This document shows positions 17,531 to 25,351 of a stretch of DNA of 46,798 nt, piece after piece. The notes beneath the pieces were generated by a model. It was given only the letters and a program-made list of their open reading frames with translations. It had not been told where the DNA came from and did not search any database. Position 1 is the stretch's first letter, and every line of letters starts with the position of its first letter. The position numbers and the translations under genes are program-made. The stretch comes from Verrucomicrobiota bacterium (GTDB taxonomy: Bacteria > Verrucomicrobiota > Verrucomicrobiia > Verrucomicrobiales > Akkermansiaceae): contig RDZR01000045.1 of NCBI GenBank assembly GCA_004294095.1, forward strand, positions 1 through 46,798, in the 5' to 3' direction.

Positions 17531-18526
17531 ATGAACCTTAATAATCTGCTGATTGCCCTCTCTGTGCCCACGCTTTTGCTGACTTCTGCCATGGCTGGGG
17601 GCGATGGTTGGCTGACTGATATGGAGGCTGCCAAAGCCCAAGCTGCGAAGGAAAACAAAGATTTACTCATAGATTTTACCGGCTCCGATTGGTGCGGCTG
17701 GTGCATTAAACTCGATGAGGAAGTTTTCTCTAAGGAACCTTTCAAAGCAGGCGTTAAGGACAAATTTGTGCTCGTGGAAATCGACTTTCCTCAGGAAAAA
17801 AAGCTCGATCCTAAGCTAAAAGCCCAAAACCAAGCACTCGGCGAGGCAATGAAAATCGAAGGTTATCCGACCATCATGCTCTGTGATCCCACCGGCAAGC
17901 CCTACGCTAAAACTGGCTACCAAGAGGGCGGCACCGAAGCTTACGTCAAGCATCTAACCGAATTGCAAACAGCGCGTGTGAAACGTGACGAAGCCTTTGC
18001 AACTGCGGAAAAGGCCACCGATGATCTTGCCAAAGCCCAAGCCCTCGTCGATGGACTCAAACATCTCGACCTTGAAATCGTCGATTCTTTCTATGGCGAT
18101 GTGCTTCAAAAAATAAGTAAGCTCGATAAGGAAGATACCACGAAGTTTGCCCAAGAAAGAATCCAAGAGGCATCTAAAAAGCAGGCCTATGAGGAAGCTA
18201 GGCAACTCATCATGAAAGATCTCGTGCCCAAGGTCATGCCATTGATGGAAGGCAAGAAGTATGACCAAGCAATCGTTGAGACGAACAACTTCATTAAAGA
18301 AAATCCCAATCTTCCCGATGATTTGAAAGTCGAAATTCTCCTCAGTTGCAGTCTTCCGGGTCCGGTTGAAAAAGGTGATATCGCTGCCGCAAACTTGGTG
18401 GTCGATGAAATTGCCAAAACATACCCTAACAGCACTGTGCACGGTGATATTGATCGCCTCAAAGAAATGATCAAATCAGCCATCGATTCCAAAGCGGCTG
18501 AGGCTCAACCAGAGCCGACTGAATAA
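17531..18526 (+). CDS. exported thioredoxin-like protein with long helical C-terminus
   Basis: A 331-residue protein starting with a signal peptide (MNLNNLLIALSVPTLLLTSAMAGG, likely cut after AMA). A thioredoxin-fold domain of the Thioredoxin_7 kind follows, with the redox motif SDWCGWC (C55, C58), FVLVEIDFPQ and the cis-proline loop EGYPTIMLCDPTGKPYAKTGY. Residues about 155-331 are charged and mostly helical (AFATAEKATDDLAKAQALVDGLK, KKYDQAIVETNNFIKENPNLPDD), resembling a TPR-like or coiled region. The start at 17531 is chosen because it puts the signal peptide at the N-terminus. A periplasmic thiol-disulphide role is inferred. A TATACA hexamer about 40 bases upstream may be its -10. Confidence 0.85.
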   Translation: MNLNNLLIALSVPTLLLTSAMAGGDGWLTDMEAAKAQAAKENKDLLIDFTGSDWCGWCIKLDEEVFSKEPFKAGVKDKFVLVEIDFPQEKKLDPKLKAQNQALGEAMKIEGYPTIMLCDPTGKPYAKTGYQEGGTEAYVKHLTELQTARVKRDEAFATAEKATDDLAKAQALVDGLKHLDLEIVDSFYGDVLQKISKLDKEDTTKFAQERIQEASKKQAYEEARQLIMKDLVPKVMPLMEGKKYDQAIVETNNFIKENPNLPDDLKVEILLSCSLPGPVEKGDIAAANLVVDEIAKTYPNSTVHGDIDRLKEMIKSAIDSKAAEAQPEPTE

Positions 18527-18599
18527 TCAATGAGTGATCTTTGGAGTTGAGTTGCGTCTTGCGTGCCGTATCGTTGGCGTGTCTTCCTTGAGAATGCTG

Positions 18600-19562
18600 A
18601 TGATCAAAAAATGGATGTTTTTAATTGGTGCGATGGGTCTGTTAGGAACATCGCAAATCCACGGACAAGATGCCCCGAGCGTCATGGTGATAGAGGCGTA
18701 TTCGGGAAAAGTCCTGATTGCCTCCAATTCCACTCAGCGGCGGCCAATCGCCAGTCTCACTAAAATTTCAACCGGTGTGGTTGCCATCGATTGGGCCAAC
18801 GCGAGCCAACTCGATCTCGCGCAGGTCATGATCACGGTCCCTGAGACAGTCTCGCGAGTTGGCGGCCCCAATCCACTCCAGTTGCAGCCCGGCGATCAGC
18901 TTAGTTTGCGGGATGCGCTTTACGCCGCACTTCTGGCATCAGACAACCTCGCCGCACTCTCCATCGCCGATCATGTTGGCACAGAAATTTTGCGCAAACG
19001 CGGAAAATCAGGTGAGCCAGTCGTCGCTTTTGTAGCGGAAATGAACCGCTTGGCCAAAGCACTTGGCATGCAGCAAACGCGCATCGGCAATCCTCACGGC
19101 CTGGAGCGCGAGGGCGTGAAAGCATACTCGACTGCCGCAGACGTGGCCCGCCTCTCGATCTATGCGATGCGGCGCAATGCTTTCAATTATATCGTCCGCC
19201 AGAAAGACCGACAAATCTCGGTGATGGGTGCCAGCGGACGCAGGCAGTTTGTGGTTAGAAATACCAATGAATTGATCCAACAAAAAGGTGTGCTTGGGGT
19301 GAAAACTGGCACCACCGAAGCTGCCGGTCCGTGCCTTTCCGTTTGCATGGATCGGGATCCTTTGCTGCGCACCAAGCCGGATGGAACCAAAGGTGTCACG
19401 CCTCGCCGCTTGATCGTGGTGGTGCTTAATCAGCCAGATCGTTTTTCTCGGGCACGGGGACTGCTAACAGAAGGCTGGGACACTTACGATGCTTGGCTTG
19501 CCGCCGGAGCGCCCGTGAAGGATCGCAAACGAGAAATCATCTCAGTGCCGATGCTTGAGTGA
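18600..19562 (+). CDS. D-alanyl-D-alanine carboxypeptidase (peptidase S11)
   Basis: A periplasmic penicillin-binding protein of the DacA/S11 type, about 320 residues, that trims D-Ala from peptidoglycan stem peptides. The three catalytic motifs are complete: S52-x-x-K55 in ASLTK, S114-D-N116 in ASDN, and K235-T-G237 in VKTGTT. The N-terminus (MIKKWMFLIGAMGLLGTSQIHGQ) is a signal peptide. The start could also be the ATG two codons upstream (18594). It lacks the C-terminal domain and membrane anchor of E. coli DacA. The stop codon overlaps a GTG that opens the phosphofructokinase frame, suggesting coupling of the two. Confidence 0.92.
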   Translation: MIKKWMFLIGAMGLLGTSQIHGQDAPSVMVIEAYSGKVLIASNSTQRRPIASLTKISTGVVAIDWANASQLDLAQVMITVPETVSRVGGPNPLQLQPGDQLSLRDALYAALLASDNLAALSIADHVGTEILRKRGKSGEPVVAFVAEMNRLAKALGMQQTRIGNPHGLEREGVKAYSTAADVARLSIYAMRRNAFNYIVRQKDRQISVMGASGRRQFVVRNTNELIQQKGVLGVKTGTTEAAGPCLSVCMDRDPLLRTKPDGTKGVTPRRLIVVVLNQPDRFSRARGLLTEGWDTYDAWLAAGAPVKDRKREIISVPMLE

Positions 19563-19588
19563 TTAACTTTCTAACATTTTCTAACAGA

Positions 19589-20668
19589 GTGAAACGGATC
19601 GGAATTTTGAATAGTGGCGGCGATTGTCCCGGCCTGAATGCAGTCATTCACGGGGTGGTAGGTGCTGCGGATCAAATGGGTTGGGAAGTGATCGGATTTC
19701 GCGATGGTTTTGAAGGATTACTTCCTCCTGGGAATTTCACCTATCTCAAGCCTAAAGATACCATCGGCATTTTAAAACTGGGCGGCACCATTCTCGGCAC
19801 CACCAATAAAGGCCACTTCGTTGCGAAAGTGGGGAAGGGGGATATCGCCAAAGTCCCGGATGAGATCGTGGCGCAAGCCAAACAAACCATGGATCTGTTA
19901 GGCATTGACGCACTCGTCGTCGTCGGCGGTGATGGATCATTGACGACGGGGTTGCAGCTTTTCCGCGAAGGTTGGCCGATCATTGGTGTGCCCAAGACAA
20001 TTGATAATGATCTAAGTGCCACAGCATTTACCTTCGGCTTCGATAGCGCAGTATCCACCGTCGTGGACGCGCTGGATCGCTTGAATACCACCGCGGAAAG
20101 TCACAAGCGGGTGATGGTGTTAGAAGTGATGGGGCGCCATGCAGGATGGATCGCGCTATGGGGCGGCATGGCCGGCGGAGCCAATGTCATTTTACTTCCA
20201 GAAATCCCGTTCGACCTCAATCGCGTCGCAAAATTTATCAAACGGCGCCAAATGCAAGGCCAGCTCAGCACGCTCGTCGTCGTCGCAGAGGGTGCGAAAA
20301 TGCCTGATGGCGAACTCGTCACCGTCGGCTCCACAACGCAAGGTGAAGTGCGGCTCGGCGGCATTGGTGAGCAAGTCGCTCACGCTTTGGAAAAACTAAC
20401 AGGCAAAGAAACTCGCGCCTGCACACTCGGCCACTTGCAGCGCGGTGGATCGCCAACCGCGTTGGATCGGATCACCGGCTTGCGCTTCGGTGTGATGGCC
20501 GCCAAGCTCGCAGCGGAAGGTGCCTTTGGCCGCATGGTGAGTTACCAAGCGTATCATGTGGACTCGGTTCTGATAGAAGAAGCCGTCAATTGCCTGCGCT
20601 TGGTCGATCCTAACAGCGAGGTGGTCCAAGCCGCAAAAGCCGTCGGAATTTGCCTCGGCGATCAATGA
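19589..20668 (+). CDS. pfkA: ATP-dependent 6-phosphofructokinase
   Basis: This 359-residue enzyme phosphorylates fructose 6-phosphate in glycolysis. Motifs: MKRIGILNSGGDCPGLNAVI at the nucleotide site, GGDGS at 113-117, PKTIDNDL around 135-142 with the catalytic Asp, and MGRHAGWIA at 181-189. The glycine in GGDGS, rather than the GGDD of pyrophosphate-dependent enzymes, points to ATP as donor. I place the start at GTG 19589, which gives the family's usual MKRIGIL; a GTG at 19559, overlapping the carboxypeptidase stop, is the alternative and adds ten residues. Two CTAACA motifs 10 bases apart (19571, 19581) lie between these two candidate starts. Confidence 0.94.
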   Translation: MKRIGILNSGGDCPGLNAVIHGVVGAADQMGWEVIGFRDGFEGLLPPGNFTYLKPKDTIGILKLGGTILGTTNKGHFVAKVGKGDIAKVPDEIVAQAKQTMDLLGIDALVVVGGDGSLTTGLQLFREGWPIIGVPKTIDNDLSATAFTFGFDSAVSTVVDALDRLNTTAESHKRVMVLEVMGRHAGWIALWGGMAGGANVILLPEIPFDLNRVAKFIKRRQMQGQLSTLVVVAEGAKMPDGELVTVGSTTQGEVRLGGIGEQVAHALEKLTGKETRACTLGHLQRGGSPTALDRITGLRFGVMAAKLAAEGAFGRMVSYQAYHVDSVLIEEAVNCLRLVDPNSEVVQAAKAVGICLGDQ

Positions 20669-20709
20669 GATATGTAAATCCTTTTTTCTAACAATTAAAA
20701 ACACTCCAC

Positions 20710-21195
20710 ATGTCAGACGAGTTACTCCTCCAAAAGCTGCGACAAAATGCACGCCTAACAGAAAATGATTTAGCGGACTTGTTAAGCACAACGCCTGAGT
20801 CGATCGCCAGCCGCATTTCACAATGGGAAAAGGACGGGACCGTGCTCGGTTATCATGCGGTCATCAATGAGGAAGCGCTTGGAAGCACTGCCGTATCTGC
20901 CTTCATCGAAGTAAAAGTCACTCCCGAGCGGGGTGGGGGATTCGATCGCTTGGCGATGCGGATTTCTCGGTTTGACCAAGTCGTCTCGTGTTACTTAGCC
21001 AGCGGCGGATACGATTTGATGGTCGTCGTCGATGGCCAGGATCTGCGAGAAGTCGCCCGCTTTGTTTCTGAAAAACTCAGCACACTCGAAGGTGTGATTT
21101 CCACCGCAACGCGCTTCCGGCTCAAAACATACAAGGAATATGGTTTCCTTTTCGAGCAAGAAACACCATCCGAGCGGCTTGCGGTGACTCCTTGA
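20710..21195 (+). CDS. Lrp/AsnC family transcriptional regulator
   Basis: A 161-residue regulator with an N-terminal winged helix-turn-helix (NDLADLLSTTPESIASRISQWEKDGTVLGYHAVIN) and a C-terminal RAM/AsnC ligand domain (SAFIEVKVTPERGGGFDRLAMRI, SCYLASGGYDLMVVVDG, RFVSEKLSTLEGVISTATRFRLKTYKEYG). Proteins like this sense amino acids and control nearby or distant metabolic genes; the effector is not evident. It sits 41 bases after pfkA. In many genomes a similar gene precedes an aminotransferase, but none follows here: the next gene is convergent, across about 148 bases with no other feature apart from one CTAACA. Confidence 0.92.
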   Translation: MSDELLLQKLRQNARLTENDLADLLSTTPESIASRISQWEKDGTVLGYHAVINEEALGSTAVSAFIEVKVTPERGGGFDRLAMRISRFDQVVSCYLASGGYDLMVVVDGQDLREVARFVSEKLSTLEGVISTATRFRLKTYKEYGFLFEQETPSERLAVTP

Positions 21196-21343
21196 GCGGC
21201 GGATCATTTTTCCTCGGGTGAAGACTGCCTCTGTCAATTGCTCGTCATATGGGCAAGGTCAAGACACGCTCAGTCACTAACAGGGACGGGCGTTGGGCGG
21301 AGATAGAGTGTTATACTACGGGTGATGCTTGGCAACACAGTGG

Positions 21344-22645
21344 CTACTGGTCGTTGCTGTGTCTCGGCTGATTCCATTGCCTCCAGCCCCAAAGAAAAAT
21401 ACCGGCCAGCAGCAATGCGAAGAGCGGTGCTTGCCAGATCAAGACCGTTTGCAATGGAGAGCGGGATTCATCGAGAGAAGCCTGTGCAAGACCCTTGGCG
21501 AAAAGAAAACTAAATGTCCCGTAGCCGAGGTTGAAAATCAATCCTTTGACGGAAAGAACCGTCGCTCGAATCGCACTTTCCGCTTCGCGGTGGAGGGCAC
21601 GGCTGATGGTGAAACTCAGATAGCCAAGCGTCATCATCGCCATCATGACTGGCAGCAATCCAAAGATCGGCCAAGCAGGTGTTAGAAGGGCGAGCGCCGC
21701 CACAGCGAGCAATCCTGCGACGAGTAAATTTCCGAAAGTGCTGAAGCGTTGATTAAGAGCCTTGGCCACGCTTGGCACGAACCAATTGAGCAACCCAATT
21801 GCTGCGCCGATGAATCCGAACGTCCATTCGGGTAAATCAATCAAGCGATAATAACTGCTCGTGAGCGTGGCCACATTGCGCACCACGCCATCGATGCAGA
21901 CTCCGATCATGATCACCGCAAACATCTGTGGATGAACGACGACCCGCTTTGCAGTTTCAATGGTTTTGATGGATGCGATGATGAAGGCTGTTTTCCAAGA
22001 AGATTTGAAAACCGGCCTTGGCTCCACCATGCGCCATGAAATCCAAACACAAGCAATCGCTTGCATCAGGACAAGCGCGGTAGGAATGCGTTGGGCAAAT
22101 TCTTTGGAAACTTCGAGTGCTGCCGGAGCCACCTCATTCCACCACCGCGGATCATACGTCATCGATCCCAGAATCATCGCCACCACGAAGCCGACGGAGC
22201 GCCAACGCATCGCCGTGCCTAGCACCTGATCCCACGAGGATTCTTTGTTTGCATCTGGCAGTGAATCGTAGGCGAGTGCCTCATCTGCACCACTCGCGAA
22301 AGCTTCTGATAAGCCTGAACAAATACGATTTGCCACACACATCCACCACAACCACGCGCCGCCATCGCGCGGTGCTAACAACAAGAGTGACATTTCTAAC
22401 ACCATCAAAAATGATGCTGCGATCAGCAATGTGCGGCGGCCCAAGGTATCGGCCAAAGCACCTGATGGCACCTCAAAGAGAAAAATAGTGGCTGCCCAAA
22501 CGAGATTGAGCATCACAAATTGATCGAGCGTCAGGCCGAGGTCTAAAAATAAAATCGCAAGCACCGGGTAGTATGCCCGAGCGTTATAAAAAACCGTGAA
22601 AGTCACGTAGCGCCTGGGATTGCCGCTCAGATCGTCAGCATTCAT
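21344..22645 (-). CDS. MFS family transporter
   Basis: A 433-residue major facilitator protein with about 12 hydrophobic segments. The motif A-like loop between helices 2 and 3 is visible (VPSGALADTLGRRTLL), as is FASGADEALAYDSLPD in the middle of the N-terminal half. It resembles the Bacillus/Actinobacteria drug-efflux-like group with an open loop, but the substrate cannot be deduced. Its start overlaps the waaA stop in ATGA, so it is translated from the same message; a role in envelope component transport or flipping is only a guess from this position. Confidence 0.85.
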   Translation of the reverse strand: MNADDLSGNPRRYVTFTVFYNARAYYPVLAILFLDLGLTLDQFVMLNLVWAATIFLFEVPSGALADTLGRRTLLIAASFLMVLEMSLLLLAPRDGGAWLWWMCVANRICSGLSEAFASGADEALAYDSLPDANKESSWDQVLGTAMRWRSVGFVVAMILGSMTYDPRWWNEVAPAALEVSKEFAQRIPTALVLMQAIACVWISWRMVEPRPVFKSSWKTAFIIASIKTIETAKRVVVHPQMFAVIMIGVCIDGVVRNVATLTSSYYRLIDLPEWTFGFIGAAIGLLNWFVPSVAKALNQRFSTFGNLLVAGLLAVAALALLTPAWPIFGLLPVMMAMMTLGYLSFTISRALHREAESAIRATVLSVKGLIFNLGYGTFSFLFAKGLAQASLDESRSPLQTVLIWQAPLFALLLAGIFLWGWRQWNQPRHSNDQ

Positions 22646-23934
22646 CGGCGCGGGTCGCCCTTCTTTTTAAGCCAGTGAATGATGCGCTCTGCCGCACCCT
22701 GATGCGGCGCAATCCACTGGCTGGCCCGTGCTGTCATTTGAGTTGCTTGATGCAAATCTAAGCATGTGTGGATCGCGGTGACGAGTTCGCTTGCATCTCG
22801 AGCGAGAAGAGCTCCGCCACAATCTAACAATTTTTGCGCAAGAGGCTGAAAATTTTCCATGTGCGGTCCAAAGATGATCGGGCGTTTGGCAACGATGGCT
22901 TCGCATGGATTTTGTCCACCGATGGCAAAAAAACTTTTTCCGATGATCACGACATCGGCTAACAAAATCCAGTCTCGCAACTCTCCGGTGGAATCGACGA
23001 TGAGACAGGATTTTTCGGAATCGTTCGTAAAATGAAAATGAGAGCGTAAAACTGGATTGAGGCCCGTGGTTTGCAGAGCCTTGATCACCTCAGCACGCCG
23101 CTCGGCATGGCGTGGGACGATGATCGGAAGCGCATGGCATGTTGCCTCAATGATTGCGCTGGCGACCCACGCCTCCTCTCCTGCATGACTGCTGGCCAGA
23201 AGCACCCGTGGCCGCGATCCGCCGATGGCCTCTAACATGGATTCAAACTCCGGAACGACTTCTTGATCGGTGCTGATACCTGGATCGATTTTCAAACTGC
23301 CAGCATGAAAAATTCCTGCATCCGGCACACCGAGAGATTGCCAGATTTCGCGGTCCTCTTCATATTGAAGTGCCACCCCATCAAGGCTCGAAAATAAAGG
23401 ACGCAAATGAGCAGCAAAGCGACGATAACGCCGCGCGGAAGTGGGGGACATCCGGGCATTGATCAACGAGACAGGGATTTGATTTCGCTGGCACTGATCT
23501 AACAGATTAGGCCATGCCTCACCCTCGACGAGGACGATCTGTGAGGGTTCAAATCGCTTCAAATAACGAGCAACCATCGATGGCAAATCGAGCGGCGCGT
23601 AAGTCACTCGCACGTCATCCAACATCGCGTCATGGGCGACTTGATAGCCAGTGGAAGTGCCGGTCGCGATCACGAATGCCTGCGTTGGTTCTAACACTTT
23701 CCACTTGCGGATGAGTTTTAAGGCAAGCATCGCTTCGCCTACACTCACTGCATGCAGATGGACGGCCGAGCATGGTTCAAATGAAATATCCGTCTGATAG
23801 ATCGTCGCACGCTCGCCAAGTGGAGTGCGGATGCCACCGCGTTTGAGCATTTTAATGATCCATGCTGGCAAGGCTAGAAAAAGCAGCCATGGCAATGCCA
23901 TGCGGTAAATCAATCGTGTAAAAAACCATGCCAT
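22642..23934 (-). CDS. waaA: 3-deoxy-D-manno-octulosonic acid (Kdo) transferase
   Basis: A 430-residue GT30 enzyme that transfers Kdo from CMP-Kdo to lipid A precursor at the inner face of the inner membrane. It has an N-terminal membrane anchor (MALPWLLFLALPAWIIK), then the conserved HAVSVGEAMLAL (catalytic Glu), ATGTSTGYQVA, YAPLDLP, LVEGEAWPNLL, LINARMS, AGSLKID and, in the C-terminal half, the nucleotide-binding stretch SSHAGEEAWV, PRHAERR and GGQNPCEAI. It is strong evidence for an LPS-bearing cell. It begins 3 bases after rsmD and overlaps the MFS gene start. Confidence 0.94.
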   Translation of the reverse strand: MAWFFTRLIYRMALPWLLFLALPAWIIKMLKRGGIRTPLGERATIYQTDISFEPCSAVHLHAVSVGEAMLALKLIRKWKVLEPTQAFVIATGTSTGYQVAHDAMLDDVRVTYAPLDLPSMVARYLKRFEPSQIVLVEGEAWPNLLDQCQRNQIPVSLINARMSPTSARRYRRFAAHLRPLFSSLDGVALQYEEDREIWQSLGVPDAGIFHAGSLKIDPGISTDQEVVPEFESMLEAIGGSRPRVLLASSHAGEEAWVASAIIEATCHALPIIVPRHAERRAEVIKALQTTGLNPVLRSHFHFTNDSEKSCLIVDSTGELRDWILLADVVIIGKSFFAIGGQNPCEAIVAKRPIIFGPHMENFQPLAQKLLDCGGALLARDASELVTAIHTCLDLHQATQMTARASQWIAPHQGAAERIIHWLKKKGDPRR

Positions 23935-23937
23935 GGC

Positions 23938-24501
23938 TTAAAGCGCGGAATCATCTAACAGAGAAAAAATCAAGACCGCACTGCTGCCGTATTCACGGCG
24001 GTGAAGTAGCTGCATGCCCGCAGTTTCGGGCGTTTTTTGGTAAGTGGACATTTCCACCACCCAGCATCCGTCTGGCGCGAGCCGAGGCGAAATCGCATTT
24101 TTAGAAATCAGGCGATCGATCCAATCCACGTCTCCATGATGTTTCCAATATGGAGGATCAGAAAAAATCACGTCGTAGGTTTGCTGTTCTCGCGATAGAA
24201 AGCTGAGGACATCGGCATTCACAATGCGGCCGCCCTCGAGTTTTGATTTTGTTAGATTTTGTTGGATGATAGTCGTCGCTTGGCGTTGTTGATCCACAAA
24301 AGTGCAACTCGCAGCACCGCGGCTGAGTGCTTCCAAGCCGAGTGCGCCGGAGCCAGCAAATAAATCGAGCACTCGGGCATTCATGATTTTTTCGCCCAAG
24401 ATGGAAAAGATTGCCTGACGCACAAAATCAGTCGTAGGCCGCGTGACGGAGCCGGGAACTTTGATTGGCGTGCGTCCTGCAGATCCAGCGATGATTCTCA
24501 T
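23938..24501 (-). CDS. rsmD: 16S rRNA (guanine966-N2)-methyltransferase RsmD
   Basis: A 187-residue SAM-dependent methyltransferase that methylates G966 of 16S rRNA. It starts MRIIAGSAGRTPIKVP, has RPTTDFVRQAIFSIL, the SAM-binding motif VLDLFAGSGALGLEALSRGA, DQQRQA and the catalytic FSDPPY. Full length for the family. In many bacteria rsmD neighbours coaD; here it leads directly into waaA. Confidence 0.94.
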   Translation of the reverse strand: MRIIAGSAGRTPIKVPGSVTRPTTDFVRQAIFSILGEKIMNARVLDLFAGSGALGLEALSRGAASCTFVDQQRQATTIIQQNLTKSKLEGGRIVNADVLSFLSREQQTYDVIFSDPPYWKHHGDVDWIDRLISKNAISPRLAPDGCWVVEMSTYQKTPETAGMQLLHRREYGSSAVLIFSLLDDSAL

Positions 24502-24551
24502 GATGTTGGGACTGACCTGTTAGAAATCGATGGTTGCCCGCTACGAGTAAC

Positions 24552-25295
24552 TTATTTTTTGACGGGCTTTTTAGCGGCCGGTTTCTTTTCTGATTTTTTA
24601 GCAACTGCGCTGGCATCGACGAAGCGAATGAGCAGTGTCTTGTCTAACAAGACTTTGCCGGTGGATGACAATTCTTGGCTGCGATAAATGATCACGCCGA
24701 ATGGTTTCCCCTTCATGCGGCCGATGGCGAAATTTTCTTTAATTTTACTGAGAGAAGTTTCCTCCTCGAAGCGCCATTCTTTGCCAGTCCATGCGCCGAG
24801 CATGCTTTCTGGATCGGCATCAATATCGTCCAAGCGCTTGAGAATTCCGTTAGGTGATTGGAAGACATCTTCTTTTGGTAAATAGCGCACGGTTGTTAGA
24901 TTGCTGGCAGATCCTGTGCCTGTGAGTGTCCAGGTGTTGTTAGAAGTCGCTCGCAACAAGAGGACGACCTCCTCAACAGGCTTGAAATCACGTTTTCCCC
25001 AAAGTGCGATGTAGTCGTCGTATTCAGCACGCGTGAGGCCCAATTTTTCGTGAAAGGGCAGGGGAGTTCCTGGTTTTGCTTCTTTTGAATAAGTGCGAAA
25101 CCATGTGGGATCGCCTCGCTGAGCAAGTTCCACTTTCTGGATGTATTTGCTAATTTCAGGCGGCGGCAAAATGATTCCTATTTGGGCTTTCACGGGAGTG
25201 TTAGGCTTAAAAAAATCAGCAAACAATTTGGGCACATCTTCTGCGAGAGCGCGGCTTGCAGCGAGTGAGATAAATAGGTAAAAAAAGATCTTCAT
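24552..25295 (-). CDS. secreted hypothetical protein, Lys/Ala-rich C-terminus
   Basis: A 247-residue protein that I do not recognise. The start is set at the Met giving MKIFFYLFISLAASRALAED, a clean signal peptide cut after ALA; the longer upstream reading would bury it. The mature part starts with a proline-containing stretch (PNTPVKAQIGIILPPPEISKYIQKVE), has alternating beta-like segments (TWTLTGTGSASNLTTVRYLP, FGVIIYRSQEL) and ends in a basic repeat (KKSEKKPAAKKPVKK) that could bind the envelope or nucleic acid. It lies between a membrane phosphatase-superfamily enzyme and rsmD on the same strand. Confidence 0.75.
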   Translation of the reverse strand: MKIFFYLFISLAASRALAEDVPKLFADFFKPNTPVKAQIGIILPPPEISKYIQKVELAQRGDPTWFRTYSKEAKPGTPLPFHEKLGLTRAEYDDYIALWGKRDFKPVEEVVLLLRATSNNTWTLTGTGSASNLTTVRYLPKEDVFQSPNGILKRLDDIDADPESMLGAWTGKEWRFEEETSLSKIKENFAIGRMKGKPFGVIIYRSQELSSTGKVLLDKTLLIRFVDASAVAKKSEKKPAAKKPVKK

Positions 25296-25351
25296 TACGA
25301 GTTGGATTGGCGAAGCATGGATTGCGAGCTTGGGCGAACTCAAGCAGCGAT

